A DNA stretch of 64,000 nt from Iningainema tapete BLCC-T55. GTDB taxonomy: Bacteria > Cyanobacteriota > Cyanobacteriia > Cyanobacteriales > Nostocaceae. Shown piece by piece: positions 1-8,490 of this stretch; within the stretch, counting starts at the first letter, position 1, and the number at the start of each line of letters is the position of its first letter. Location of the stretch: NCBI RefSeq assembly GCF_014698965.1, contig NZ_JACXAE010000071.1, positions 1-64,000 on the forward strand, in the 5' to 3' direction. A program made the translations under genes and the position numbers. The notes under the pieces are model-generated. The model ran no database searches. It was not told where the DNA came from and saw only the letters and a list, made by a program, of their open reading frames with translations.

Positions 1-591
1 GAGTTGTCGTTGTGAGAGACCATAACTCTACTACATCTGCCCTCTCTCTTCATCCTCTTTTTTTGGCAAAGGTATTGTGACTGGAGAAGATTTTTTGAAA
101 TTGACCCTGGTGTGCTAGTTAATCCCAGCCGCAAGCTAGATCCATTCTTGGTTGATCCTCTGAAGGATTTGCCAAATGTTCCAGAACCTAAGTCACTAGC
201 TGTGAGAAACTTGCTTCGCGGTCGCAGTCTAGGCTTACCATCTGGTCAAAGTGTAGCTAACTTAATGCAATTCAACCCGTTGAGTGAGTCGGAAATAGCT
301 ACAGGACCGGATGGAGAAGTTGCTGCTAAACATAACTTCCACATTGAATCACCCCTATGGTACTACATCCTCAAAGAAGCACAAATTCAGGGAGAAGGAT
401 TGCGTTTAGGTCAAGTGGGAAGTCGTATTCTTGCTGAAGTGTTTGTTGGTCTTTTGGAAACTGATAGTAGCTCTTTCTTGGCACGTTGCCCTGATTGGAA
501 ACCAGTATTGCCCGCCCAACACCCAGGAAGATTCACAATGGTGGACTTACTGCAATTCGTTGGAGACATTAATCCGATTGGCGATCGCTAA
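1..591 (+). pseudogene. Haem peroxidase (animal-type) 3' fragment, probably decayed
   Basis: From about base 79 to the stop at 589-591 the frame encodes a C-terminal part resembling bacterial and cyanobacterial members of the animal haem peroxidase family: DWRRFFEID, then LLRGRSLGLPSGQSVA, PLWYYILKEA and a glycine-rich segment before AEVFVGLL, a typical order for that family. Upstream, the same frame is closed by a TGA at 13-15. Peptides that would fit the preceding part of such a protein lie in other frames: VRDHNSTTSALSLHPLF in frame 3 and FFGKGIV in frame 2. This suggests at least one frameshift or deletion near bases 50-80. A GTG at 112 could still start a 159-residue product, which would lack the haem-binding core. 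The 5' part lies outside the window. The family call is fairly sure; the decay is an inference. Confidence 0.6.
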
Positions 592-702
592 ATCATCTAC
601 GATTACCACAAAGTGGGGGAAGATAAGGAAGAACATATAGAGACATATATCGCGTGTCTAAACATGACAATTCCTTACTTCCCGATCTCCCCCTGCTTTA
701 GC

Positions 703-1449
703 TTAAGCTACCACTAACTCAGGTTGGCTTTTTGTTGGCGTACTATCCTGTACCAGCTTTGGAGTATTATCCTGACGTTGCAACATCCCACCGGCAAATG
801 CTAACAAAGCGTTCACTTTGCGAGTGCGCCATTCATCCACAAGTTTTTGCACATCTACCGCAGACATCCGCCGTGTCATTGCTTCATAAAGATAGGCAGC
901 ATGACCGGTTTCATCTTTGGCGATACTCAACATCCCCAACTTAAGGTTGCGACTTGCTGGATCGTTCTCTGGTAGTACATGTGCCATTTGCTCAAAATCT
1001 CTGCTGGCATCTAACTCCAGAATGTAGGTGCTACCCATAAATACATTCCAGTCAATTACAGCAGGTTTTAACTGTTCTTGGGAGTAACCTTCAAAAAACG
1101 TAGCAAAGAAGGGACTACGACGTTGTTGAGATTTGTTCTCTTTTGTGTTTTGTGGTTGATTTTTAAAATCTATGACTTCTTTGTTAAGTTGTTTTAAGGC
1201 GTGGGCAAAAATTTGACCATGCTTTGTTTCGTCTGAAGCGTGTTTTGCTAGTTTTTGCGCCAGCCAAGTGTCACCTTCTGTGGCAGCGCGATCGCTCAGT
1301 GCTGTCAGAAAAGGTACGGAACCTGATTCCGCTAGCTGAAACCCCGCGAGGATATTGGGGCGAGTTTTGATGTCACGGATCTGAGTAGCATAGTAGTATG
1401 CTGAGACACCAGAACCAGCTAGATGCATCAGGTAAGTGAAAAAGTTCAT
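703..1449 (-). CDS. Ferritin-like di-iron protein
   Basis: This all-helical protein has two carboxylate/histidine motifs of a ferritin-like four-helix bundle. The first half has AESGSVPFL followed about 38 residues later by SDETKHGQ. The second half has ELDASRDFEQM followed by AKDETGHAAYLYEAM. The paired E...DETxH pattern is that of di-iron oxidases and rubrerythrin-like proteins, so iron-dependent oxidation or oxygen scavenging is plausible; the substrate is unknown. The open frame extends to a TTG at 1518, but the ATG at 1449 (protein begins MNFFTYLMHL) is where conserved-looking sequence starts, so I chose it. The last 30 residues are polar and low-complexity. It stands alone, convergent with the peroxidase remnant. 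The family assignment is moderately sure; no specific enzyme is claimed. Confidence 0.7.
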   Translation of the reverse strand: MNFFTYLMHLAGSGVSAYYYATQIRDIKTRPNILAGFQLAESGSVPFLTALSDRAATEGDTWLAQKLAKHASDETKHGQIFAHALKQLNKEVIDFKNQPQNTKENKSQQRRSPFFATFFEGYSQEQLKPAVIDWNVFMGSTYILELDASRDFEQMAHVLPENDPASRNLKLGMLSIAKDETGHAAYLYEAMTRRMSAVDVQKLVDEWRTRKVNALLAFAGGMLQRQDNTPKLVQDSTPTKSQPELVVA

Positions 1450-1634
1450 TACTTGAACGTGTGAGAAGTTTACATTTATTATCTTAGACGTTAATTTTTC
1501 TGATGATTCAGTATCCAAATATTTAGTTGCTAAGCTTGACTACCAAGACTATACTGAGTTAAAGTTGAGAACTAGTAATATTTCTCAACACTTGCCCAGA
1601 ATCTTGTAAATTTTTATTTACAATCATTACAACT

Positions 1635-1991
1635 ATGAAACCCAATCAATTTCTGGTTGCCATTGTGTCTGCTGCTGCCATTACAGGTGGCACATTGACA
1701 TATTTCATCGGTTCCGCCGATGCTTGTCCTTTTAGCGGCACACGAAACTCTTTCCCAAGATTAGATAACTCACCACCTGATTCCTCCAATTCGGCAAATC
1801 TTGCCAAAACACTAGGTTTATCTGCCATTTTAGGCAGTTTGATAGTAGGCGGTGTTTACTGGTTCCGTCGCGATCAAAAAGATAAAAATACTACCGATAA
1901 TCAAGCAGAAACTTACCAAGCTTTAGAATTTCCCCCTTCACTACCAGAAGTTGAGCAGTCAGAACCAGAACAATTAGTTATCCACAAGTAA
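1635..1991 (+). CDS. Small membrane-anchored hypothetical protein
   Basis: I do not recognise this 118-residue protein. Residues 5-28 form a hydrophobic signal peptide or signal anchor that ends near ADACPF. A second hydrophobic segment, about residues 55-76, is rich in Gly, Leu and Ile and is followed by the basic stop-transfer sequence WFRRDQK. The C-terminal 40 residues are acidic and polar. The likely topology is therefore an N-terminal export signal or helix, a short loop rich in Ser, Asn and Pro, one membrane helix and a cytoplasmic tail. It starts at an ATG after an AT-rich leader and is divergent from the ferritin-like gene, so the two may share a regulatory region at 1450-1634. Confidence 0.55.
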   Translation: MKPNQFLVAIVSAAAITGGTLTYFIGSADACPFSGTRNSFPRLDNSPPDSSNSANLAKTLGLSAILGSLIVGGVYWFRRDQKDKNTTDNQAETYQALEFPPSLPEVEQSEPEQLVIHK

Positions 1992-2097
1992 GCAGTTCCT
2001 CCTCGTGCTCCTCGTTACCAGGCAGGAGCCTGGTAATGCTAGCGTGAGAGGCTCTGCCTCTTGTAATGAGAATTGGAGATCCTGCCTCCGGAACTGC
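1992..2097. repeat. Composite palindromic repeat bounded by an 8-bp inverted repeat
   Basis: GCAGTTCC at 1992-1999 is matched by its reverse complement GGAACTGC at 2090-2097. Between them are nested hairpins, ACCAGGCAGGAGCCTGGT and GAGGCTCTGCCTC-like arms. The core resembles the repeats at 39101-39156 and 52098-52170, so it is one member of a dispersed family. It lies between the small membrane protein and hicB. Confidence 0.6.
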
Positions 2098-2105
2098 GCA
2101 AAGCT

Positions 2106-2327
2106 TCATGCTACTTGCAATGAGTGACCGAAAGTCATAGGTTTTGGCAAAGGTTGACCATCTTCCAATGATGACTCTATCAGCATTTCTAATACTTCCT
2201 GAGCATTTTTTAGAGCTTCTTCGTAAGAATCTCCGTGAGTATGGCAAAACTCTCCCCATTCAGGAAGGCTAACAACAAAACACTTATCTTCATCAGACCA
2301 CTGAATAGTTATAGTATATCGATTCAT
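2106..2327 (-). CDS. hicB: HicB-family antitoxin
   Basis: This 73-residue protein has the HicB-like fold signature: a beta strand MNRYTITIQWSDED, then CFVVSLPEWGEFCHTHGDSYEEALKNAQEVLEMLIE. The 'DSYEEAL.NA.E.L' stretch is typical of the partial RNase H-like HicB antitoxin. No C-terminal DNA-binding domain follows, so it is a short-form HicB. Its ATG overlaps the original TGA stop of hicA in an ATGA junction, a tight translational coupling seen in hicAB operons. It lies downstream of two NACHT genes on the same strand and may be cotranscribed with them. It should neutralise the HicA mRNA interferase, but here the toxin gene is frameshifted. Confidence 0.82.
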   Translation of the reverse strand: MNRYTITIQWSDEDKCFVVSLPEWGEFCHTHGDSYEEALKNAQEVLEMLIESSLEDGQPLPKPMTFGHSLQVA

Positions 2328-2550
2328 TCTTGTTCTTCCTCCTGAACCTTTCTAATTTTTTCTATCTTCTTAAGTGCATCACTAACATCTTTCTCTTGGT
2401 AAGGTTTAGCATCCGATCCGTCTTTGCCTGACAAAGTACTTTCCCAGATAGTAAAGGGTGAAACCAATTAGTGTGACTACCCTTGCCAGGACGGTAAGTA
2501 AACCCTGCTTGCTGCAACAAGCTTTTCAATTCTCTAATTTTCTTAGGCAT
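2324..2550 (-). pseudogene. hicA: HicA toxin gene with a one-base deletion
   Basis: The start at 2550 gives MPKKIRELKSLLQQAG, then FTYRPGKGSHTNWFHP, which is a clear HicA double-stranded-RNA-binding-like fold with the catalytic GSH histidine. After GKV the frame changes to unrelated sequence and ends at 2362. In the next frame, SGKDGSDAKPYQEKDVSDAL continues the HicA family C-terminus and ends at a TGA at 2324-2326 that overlaps the hicB start. The total of 227 bases is one short of 76 codons. Restoring one A in GTA(A)CTTTG near 2437 would read V-T-L-S-G-K. The toxin is therefore probably inactive, or this is a base-calling error. It starts 9 bases after the upstream NACHT stop. Confidence 0.82.
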
Positions 2551-2559
2551 ATTCTTAGC

Positions 2560-5484
2560 TTACATTGTCACTCTCCGCTCGTTCAATTTCTGTTGAGCAA
2601 ACTCCCGTAGCTTTTCATCTGGATCATTTTCTGCTCTGTCATGTAAAAGCTGTAAAGTCTGGGGATGCTCAGGATATTGTTTAATAATTGCCTCAAGTGC
2701 CACTTTTCGGGGGTTCAACCAATATTGCTGAGTCTTACAGGGATCGCAGACAGCGCGAGCGCACAAAAATTCAAATATCCCCGGTTCATCTTTCCAGCGC
2801 CTACTTAACTCTAGTACAGCTGCTCGTCGCACTTGCCAAGCATTATCAAATTGAGCGCGGGATTTGAGAATGGATAATGTATCAATATCTTCTTTCCATC
2901 CTTCGGCTAGTGCGTGTACTGCTATCCGTCGTACATTCAAATCATTATCTATTTGAACACGATCTTTAATGATAGCTAATGTATCCGGGTCTTCCTTCCA
3001 TCTACTGGCTAGTTCTTGTATTGCTCCTATTCGCAAATCCGAATCATTATTAAATTGAGCGTGCATCTTGAGAATGGGTAGAGGATCAGATTCATTTGCA
3101 ACGAGTTCTTTGACTAGTTCATTTACCACCGCCTGTTTCACAGCCCAATAGTGGGTGGAATCAGCCACAATTTTGAGAAAAGGTAGGGTTTTTGGATTCC
3201 CTTGCCAAGTAGTTGCGATCGCTAAAACGGCTTTAACACAAATTTTACTAATTAAATTGAATTCTTCTGCATTTGAAGCGTAAGAGTCATGTTTGTACTG
3301 AGTTAAGGCTTTTAGGCAGTCAAATAAGTTGCTATCGATTGACGATATTATCGTTCTATTCCTCACCTCTGAAAGACATTTAGCTGCTAAAAATAGGTTA
3401 CTAAATTTTTTTGCTTCGCCCTCTTGTGCCATGAGATAATCAATAATCTCACCTGTAAATTTGGCATCAATCATTCCGGCGATTAGGCGTAGAACTTCAT
3501 GCCAAGACTCATCATGCCAGTGCCTGCCAAAAACCTCTGTTTTGAGATAATTTAGTGAAATTACTCGTTCTTTTTCAAATTGCCTTACAAACTCCCAAGC
3601 ACAGAAGTATTCCAAAAATGTTCTATGCACAAAAGCATAATAATCTGCACCAAGGAAGCATAAAATAAAGTTACGTTCTCGAAGTTGATTAATCAATAAC
3701 TTTGCTATATAATTAGGATGATTTATTTCGATAGTTGTTAAATAGCGAGTAAGAATATCTTCTAAATCTGCTGCATAAATCAAGTTACCTGTCAAGCCTT
3801 TTTCATTTGTCTGCATGTAATAAGCAACTTTACGCAACATCGCTTGCTTATCTTTATAATCAATTGTGATAGTGTCATTCACTAATGCTTTTTCTACATC
3901 CCATTGCTGTAACAAAACTCGTGACGCTTGATTGTAAAGTTCAGCACGATCTCTTGGTAGTTCTTGATTACGATTAAGAATTGCCATCATTGTGAGCAGC
4001 AAGGGATTTCCGGCAAGTTGCCTAATTGGCGAATAAGTATTAATCGCTGTACACAAGCGATCGCGTTTTCTTCCCTTTTCGGGACTATTACCAAAAGCTA
4101 AATCATGCCATTTATCGATAAAAGTATAAATTTGTTCTAACTCTAAATCTTGTAACATGAAATGGCGAAATTTAGCATCTTGCAAGCGTTGCGGCTTATA
4201 GCCAATTACGCGAGATGTTACTAACACCCGTACATGAGGATAGGTTTTGGTGAAATTAATAATATCTGTAATTGCTTCTTCTCGTTTACTTGGTTCAAAT
4301 ACTTCATCTAATCCATCAAACATAACAAAAGCCTTGCTTTGTCTGAGTAATTGATGTATTTGCTGCGGATTTAAAGGACAGATAAAGCCACTTCCTTGCT
4401 GAAATAATTCTATGAAGTTTTCACTTTCTTGATTGTTTCGACTTCGAGCATAAGTGCGTAATTCAATCAATAACGGAATTGGCTGTGAAGGCAAATCTGG
4501 AACTAGTGTTTCTGCCCATTTTAGCGCTAAATAATGGAGTAAACTAGACTTTCCCGAACCAGGATCGCCTAAAATCATTATGTATTGGTAATTAACGCTT
4601 TGAGTAACATCCAGGACAGAGTGGGTTGATTGTTGATGATAAACTTGTTTGTAGCGTTCTAAAACTTCCTGTGGAATATCTGTATCTTCTACTTGTTCAG
4701 TTTTTTTCAATCGTTCTAAATACTCTTTTGGTAGCTCACGAAATTGTGATACCTCAATTACTTCACGTACATTTTGAGCTACAAACATATTCCATAACTT
4801 CAAGTTGTAGCTGTAGCCTGTGGTATCAAAAGAATCGAGTCGGAGATAACCGTAAGTTTTGGCGATCGCATCCCGGTAATTTAGTAAATCAAGGTTTGAT
4901 ATAATTCCTATTGCATCATATTGTGCTTCTATATCAAAGCTACCACCACCTATACTGATTGACTCATTCAATGTTGAACTTGTGACTTGATTGTGCTGAT
5001 TAAGTAAAGCAGGTAATTCCTCATATTCTCTTAGAATAGTGCTTACCTTGCGGCGATATAGCTTGGTAATTTGTCCCCAGTTAAAATCATTTGGTAGCGG
5101 CTGTAAATTCCATTCTTGCCAAGTCTGCTCTAATATATTCGCACTAGGCAATTGCCGCTCATCTTCAAATGGCTTTCCCAGTTCTTCCAATACAGTTTTA
5201 TTATGAATAAACTTTCTTAACGAGTTAGTATATTGCTCTATTTCCTTTGCAGATAAATTAGAATCTTCTAATTCTAACTGCACCAAGGTCAAAAATTCTT
5301 TCAAAGCTTGACCAAGAGTCAACTTGAGTAACTCTTGTTTCTGTGGCACAATTTGATTGTAACGATACTTTGTTAAGAAACTGTGAATGAAAGATTGTAA
5401 ATCTTCCCGCGTTAGTTCCATTAGGAGAGTCCTAAAGACAAAACCGACTGCATTTACTACTCCCGAACCTAGCCAATCCATCAT
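2560..5484 (-). CDS. NACHT NTPase with C-terminal HEAT-like repeats
   Basis: This is a 974-residue STAND-type NTPase. Residues 1-290 form a mostly helical N-terminal region with no nuclease, TIR or protease motif that I recognise. The NACHT domain has the Walker A motif GDPGSGKSS at 306-314, Walker B FVMFDGLDEV at 386-395 with the extra acidic residue typical of NACHT, and the sensor-like LVTSR at about 421-425. A winged-helix and helical region follows to about 760. From about 780 to 970 there are roughly 35-residue repeats with a pattern like LRxxAVxxLxxxWKxDxxTLxxLKxRA, which read as HEAT-like repeats and could act as ligand sensor. It is the downstream member of a tandem pair with the gene at 5573-7792 and runs straight into hicA. 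By analogy with bacterial NACHT proteins it may be an antiphage sensor; that role is inferred. Confidence 0.85.
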   Translation of the reverse strand: MMDWLGSGVVNAVGFVFRTLLMELTREDLQSFIHSFLTKYRYNQIVPQKQELLKLTLGQALKEFLTLVQLELEDSNLSAKEIEQYTNSLRKFIHNKTVLEELGKPFEDERQLPSANILEQTWQEWNLQPLPNDFNWGQITKLYRRKVSTILREYEELPALLNQHNQVTSSTLNESISIGGGSFDIEAQYDAIGIISNLDLLNYRDAIAKTYGYLRLDSFDTTGYSYNLKLWNMFVAQNVREVIEVSQFRELPKEYLERLKKTEQVEDTDIPQEVLERYKQVYHQQSTHSVLDVTQSVNYQYIMILGDPGSGKSSLLHYLALKWAETLVPDLPSQPIPLLIELRTYARSRNNQESENFIELFQQGSGFICPLNPQQIHQLLRQSKAFVMFDGLDEVFEPSKREEAITDIINFTKTYPHVRVLVTSRVIGYKPQRLQDAKFRHFMLQDLELEQIYTFIDKWHDLAFGNSPEKGRKRDRLCTAINTYSPIRQLAGNPLLLTMMAILNRNQELPRDRAELYNQASRVLLQQWDVEKALVNDTITIDYKDKQAMLRKVAYYMQTNEKGLTGNLIYAADLEDILTRYLTTIEINHPNYIAKLLINQLRERNFILCFLGADYYAFVHRTFLEYFCAWEFVRQFEKERVISLNYLKTEVFGRHWHDESWHEVLRLIAGMIDAKFTGEIIDYLMAQEGEAKKFSNLFLAAKCLSEVRNRTIISSIDSNLFDCLKALTQYKHDSYASNAEEFNLISKICVKAVLAIATTWQGNPKTLPFLKIVADSTHYWAVKQAVVNELVKELVANESDPLPILKMHAQFNNDSDLRIGAIQELASRWKEDPDTLAIIKDRVQIDNDLNVRRIAVHALAEGWKEDIDTLSILKSRAQFDNAWQVRRAAVLELSRRWKDEPGIFEFLCARAVCDPCKTQQYWLNPRKVALEAIIKQYPEHPQTLQLLHDRAENDPDEKLREFAQQKLNERRVTM

Positions 5485-5572
5485 AGATGTTAAACTCCCT
5501 GTTTGATAAATTTACTTGATTTACTATTGATGAGCGCTCATGGGGAACAAAAATTAGGGATTGGAAAGATGT

Positions 5573-7792
5573 TCAAGCTTCACTCACCTTTTCTAGCCAT
5601 CGTAACGTTTCTGTATCATTATACCAAGTTTTTTTAATAACTTTAATTACCTCTATACGTAACGTATTACTAACGCTACCTTGCTCCTCTACTAAAAGTT
5701 TTAATTTATTCAGCAATTTATTTGCTGTTTCTTTAATTAAAAAACTGTCTCTTACATCTAACAAGCATTTTGCTGCTAAAAATAAATTTAGACAATCATC
5801 TGTTTCACACTCTTGCTCCATGAGATAATTAATAATTTCTCCTGCTGAAGTAACATAAATTTTGCCCACAATTAAACTGAGAACCTCATGCCAAGAAGTA
5901 TCCTTCCACCGTGGGTAAAAGATCTCTTGTTTCAAGTATTCCAAAGTTATATTACGCTTTCTTTCATATTGTTCGACAAAATACCAAGCACAAAAGTATT
6001 CTAGAAAAGTACGATGAACAAAGCCATAAGAATTGTCACCCAGGAAACATAAAATAAAACTCCGAGTTGTTAGCTGCTCCCGTAACACTCTAGCTACCAG
6101 CTTAGCTTTGTCAGAAACTATACTTTGTAGATAATTAGCCAGAGTATCTTCTAAATCTTGCTCACTAATAACCAAATTACCAGCTAGAGTAATAGTAGAG
6201 CATTGCATCCGATAAGCAATCTGACGTAACATCTCCTGTTTAGCTTTATAGTCAATGTAGTTATTAACTTCCGCGTTTAAACGTCTATCTTCTGGTAAAT
6301 TTTTATCACCATCCCAACGTTGTAATAGAACTTTAGAAGCATTTTCATACAAAGTAGAACGATCTCTCGGTAATTCCTCATGTCTATTTAGAACTGCCAT
6401 CATGGTTAGTAGTAGAGGATTGTATGCCAACTCTCGAAAAGCACGGGAATTATCAATAGAATTTTGCAAGCGATGACGTCTATATTCTCCAACATTTTTA
6501 TCCTGAAATGCTAATTTATGCCATTGGGTGACAAAATTACGAATTTGTTCTTGGTTCAAATCTTGTAGCATGAAATGACTAAAATTAGCATGACGCAGTT
6601 TTTGATATTGCTGCTCATAACCAATCACACGAGATGTAACCAAGACTCGTACTTTAGGATAGGTGTGAGTGAAGTTAATAATATCTGTGACTACATTCTC
6701 ACGTTCACCCAAATCAAGCACTTCATCCAAACCATCAAACATGACAATAGATTTATTATTCTTCAACCAATCATGCAATTCTTTTTGTCCCAGATTACCA
6801 CCATTTATACCACTTCCTTTATGGTAATACTCTAGAAAATTGTGGCAAAATTGACGATTATCTAGAAAATTGCGTAATTCAATTAATAAAGGTAACTCTA
6901 GTGATAAAATATCTCTAATTGGTGTTCTTGCCCAAGATAGTGCTTTGCTTTGCATCAAAGTAGATTTGCCAGAGCCAGGATTACCAATAATAACTGTATA
7001 TTTGTATTTTTGCTCGTCGTTGAGAATGTCTAAAACAGAACAGATTGGCTGCGCTTGATTACTATCACCAGGATATATACCAACATCTTGAGGCACAAAT
7101 ATTTCCCAGAGTCGCAAGTGGTTTTCCCAACCACTAGTATCTAAGGTGTCTAACCTTAAGATGCTATAAGCTGTTTTCAAACCCTCCTGATAACGACTCA
7201 AGTCAAAATCAGGAGAAACAGGAGTAAGTTGTTCAAGTTCTTGTCGGATCTTATTTAAGTTCTCTGCATTTAAGAGTTCTCGCAACTCCTTTGACTCGTT
7301 GACAATTGTTTGAACTTTTTTTCGATAACGTTTAGCAAGCCTTTCCCAGTTAAAATTGTCAGGTAAAGTCTTTAAATTTAAGTTATTCCACCTGTGTGCA
7401 AGTAACTGATTCAACAATTGGCTATCATCTTCTGCTATCAAACCTAATGCAGCTTCAAAAGGTTTACCAAGAGTTTCTCTGATAGATATATCTTGAATAA
7501 ATTTGTTTAAGTCTTCTGTATATTCTTCTATTTGAGGTGGTTCAATTTCTAAATCCTCTAGTTCTAATTGAACCAAGTTCAAAAATTCTACTATACCTTG
7601 AACGCAAGCTTTTTGTAATGGTTCTTGTTTAGCTAGCTCGAAAGGTAGATTAACAAACTTTTGAATATACCCTTTAAAAAAATCTTTAACGTAGTCTTCT
7701 ACTGAAGTTAACATCAGTTGAAGTACTTTCTTAAACAGAAATCCAGAAAGGTTTGCTATTCCCCAAGCAACCAATAACTCAGTTCCCATCAT
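5573..7792 (-). CDS. NACHT NTPase, paralogue of the downstream gene, without HEAT repeats
   Basis: This 739-residue protein aligns by eye along its length with the first ~740 residues of the next gene: shared N-terminal motif LVQLELED, NFNWxxxxKxYRxKV, RLDxxDTxG, and NACHT motifs. Walker A is GNPGSGKST at 270-278 and Walker B is IVMFDGLDEV at 349-358. LVTSRVIGY, NPLLLTMMA(I/V)LNR, LPRDR and FVHRTFLEYFCAW match the downstream paralogue nearly exactly. It stops soon after the helical region, so it lacks the HEAT-like sensor. The two genes are 88 bases apart, in the same direction; a 12-bp perfect palindrome centred on GCGC lies in the gap at 5530-5541. This is the first gene of a probable NACHT-NACHT-hicA-hicB transcription unit. 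Its effector activity is not apparent. Confidence 0.85.
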   Translation of the reverse strand: MMGTELLVAWGIANLSGFLFKKVLQLMLTSVEDYVKDFFKGYIQKFVNLPFELAKQEPLQKACVQGIVEFLNLVQLELEDLEIEPPQIEEYTEDLNKFIQDISIRETLGKPFEAALGLIAEDDSQLLNQLLAHRWNNLNLKTLPDNFNWERLAKRYRKKVQTIVNESKELRELLNAENLNKIRQELEQLTPVSPDFDLSRYQEGLKTAYSILRLDTLDTSGWENHLRLWEIFVPQDVGIYPGDSNQAQPICSVLDILNDEQKYKYTVIIGNPGSGKSTLMQSKALSWARTPIRDILSLELPLLIELRNFLDNRQFCHNFLEYYHKGSGINGGNLGQKELHDWLKNNKSIVMFDGLDEVLDLGERENVVTDIINFTHTYPKVRVLVTSRVIGYEQQYQKLRHANFSHFMLQDLNQEQIRNFVTQWHKLAFQDKNVGEYRRHRLQNSIDNSRAFRELAYNPLLLTMMAVLNRHEELPRDRSTLYENASKVLLQRWDGDKNLPEDRRLNAEVNNYIDYKAKQEMLRQIAYRMQCSTITLAGNLVISEQDLEDTLANYLQSIVSDKAKLVARVLREQLTTRSFILCFLGDNSYGFVHRTFLEYFCAWYFVEQYERKRNITLEYLKQEIFYPRWKDTSWHEVLSLIVGKIYVTSAGEIINYLMEQECETDDCLNLFLAAKCLLDVRDSFLIKETANKLLNKLKLLVEEQGSVSNTLRIEVIKVIKKTWYNDTETLRWLEKVSEA

Positions 7793-7912
7793 TAGGCTAT
7801 CCTCAAGCTAATATAGTTAAGTGTAAATATTAAGTATACTATCACACTAGTAAGGCAGAATAACTTTGCCGTTTGTTAATATCATCGCATAAGGATTATT
7901 TGGTGGCAGGGG

Positions 7913-8479
7913 ATGGAAAAACTAATTAAACGATCGCTACTTTGGCTGTGTGCAGTAATCATTATCTTATGTTTAATGGGGTGTGATAGACTTTTTCCTC
8001 CCTCTGGGGACGTGGTGCAGCGAGTTAGTGATGGTGATACAATGACTGTGAAAGAACCCAATGGCGATAATATTACTGTACGCTTTGCTTGTGTAGATGC
8101 ACCAGAAGTTCCCCATACTAATAAAGAAAAACAAAGTAAACGTGCAAGCGATCGCAATCAATTTAACTGGGGTGCAAAAGCCCAAGAAAGAGTGGAGCAA
8201 CTAGTCAAACAAGGAGGCTCTCGCGTCACCTTAACTATCACCGACAGCGATAGATACGGAAGAAAAGTAGCAGAAATCCGTCTACCAGATAAAACTTTAA
8301 TTCAACAAGTATTGGTAAGTGAAGGATTAGCACTTGTCTACCGTCCCTACTTAAACAAGTGTCCTAGTAAAGACGTAATTCAACAAGCCGAAGCCGAAGC
8401 AAAAGAAAACCGACGGGGAGTCTGGAGTGATGCTAAGTTTGTCAAGCCTTGGGAATATCGTAGTCTTTATAAAAAATAA
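7913..8479 (+). CDS. Thermonuclease (SNase-like) family lipoprotein
   Basis: A staphylococcal-nuclease fold is clear: VSDGDTM near residue 41, VRFACVDAPE with the catalytic Arg and Asp, DRYGRKVAEI with the second Arg, then LVSEGLALVYR and a C-terminal NRRGVW. Catalytic Asp, Arg, Glu/Asp and Arg positions all look present, so Ca-dependent phosphodiester cleavage is expected. The N-terminus is a signal peptide ending in a lipobox-like LMGC, which suggests lipid attachment at the Cys of about residue 24 and an extracytoplasmic location. At 188 residues the length is normal for the family. It is divergent from the NACHT operon, with about 120 bases between, and convergent with the Phd-like gene. 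Likely roles are nutrient scavenging or extracellular DNA turnover. Confidence 0.85.
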   Translation: MEKLIKRSLLWLCAVIIILCLMGCDRLFPPSGDVVQRVSDGDTMTVKEPNGDNITVRFACVDAPEVPHTNKEKQSKRASDRNQFNWGAKAQERVEQLVKQGGSRVTLTITDSDRYGRKVAEIRLPDKTLIQQVLVSEGLALVYRPYLNKCPSKDVIQQAEAEAKENRRGVWSDAKFVKPWEYRSLYKK

Positions 8480-8490
8480 TCATTAAAATT

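Noticed and set aside
4626-4904. 92-residue plus-strand frame inside the NACHT gene
   Set aside because: It is a shadow of the NACHT coding strand with no recognisable features.
5530-5541. Perfect 12-bp palindrome ATGAGCGCTCAT between the NACHT genes as an operator
   Set aside because: A single short palindrome in an AT-rich gap is not enough to claim a binding site; no second copy was seen.
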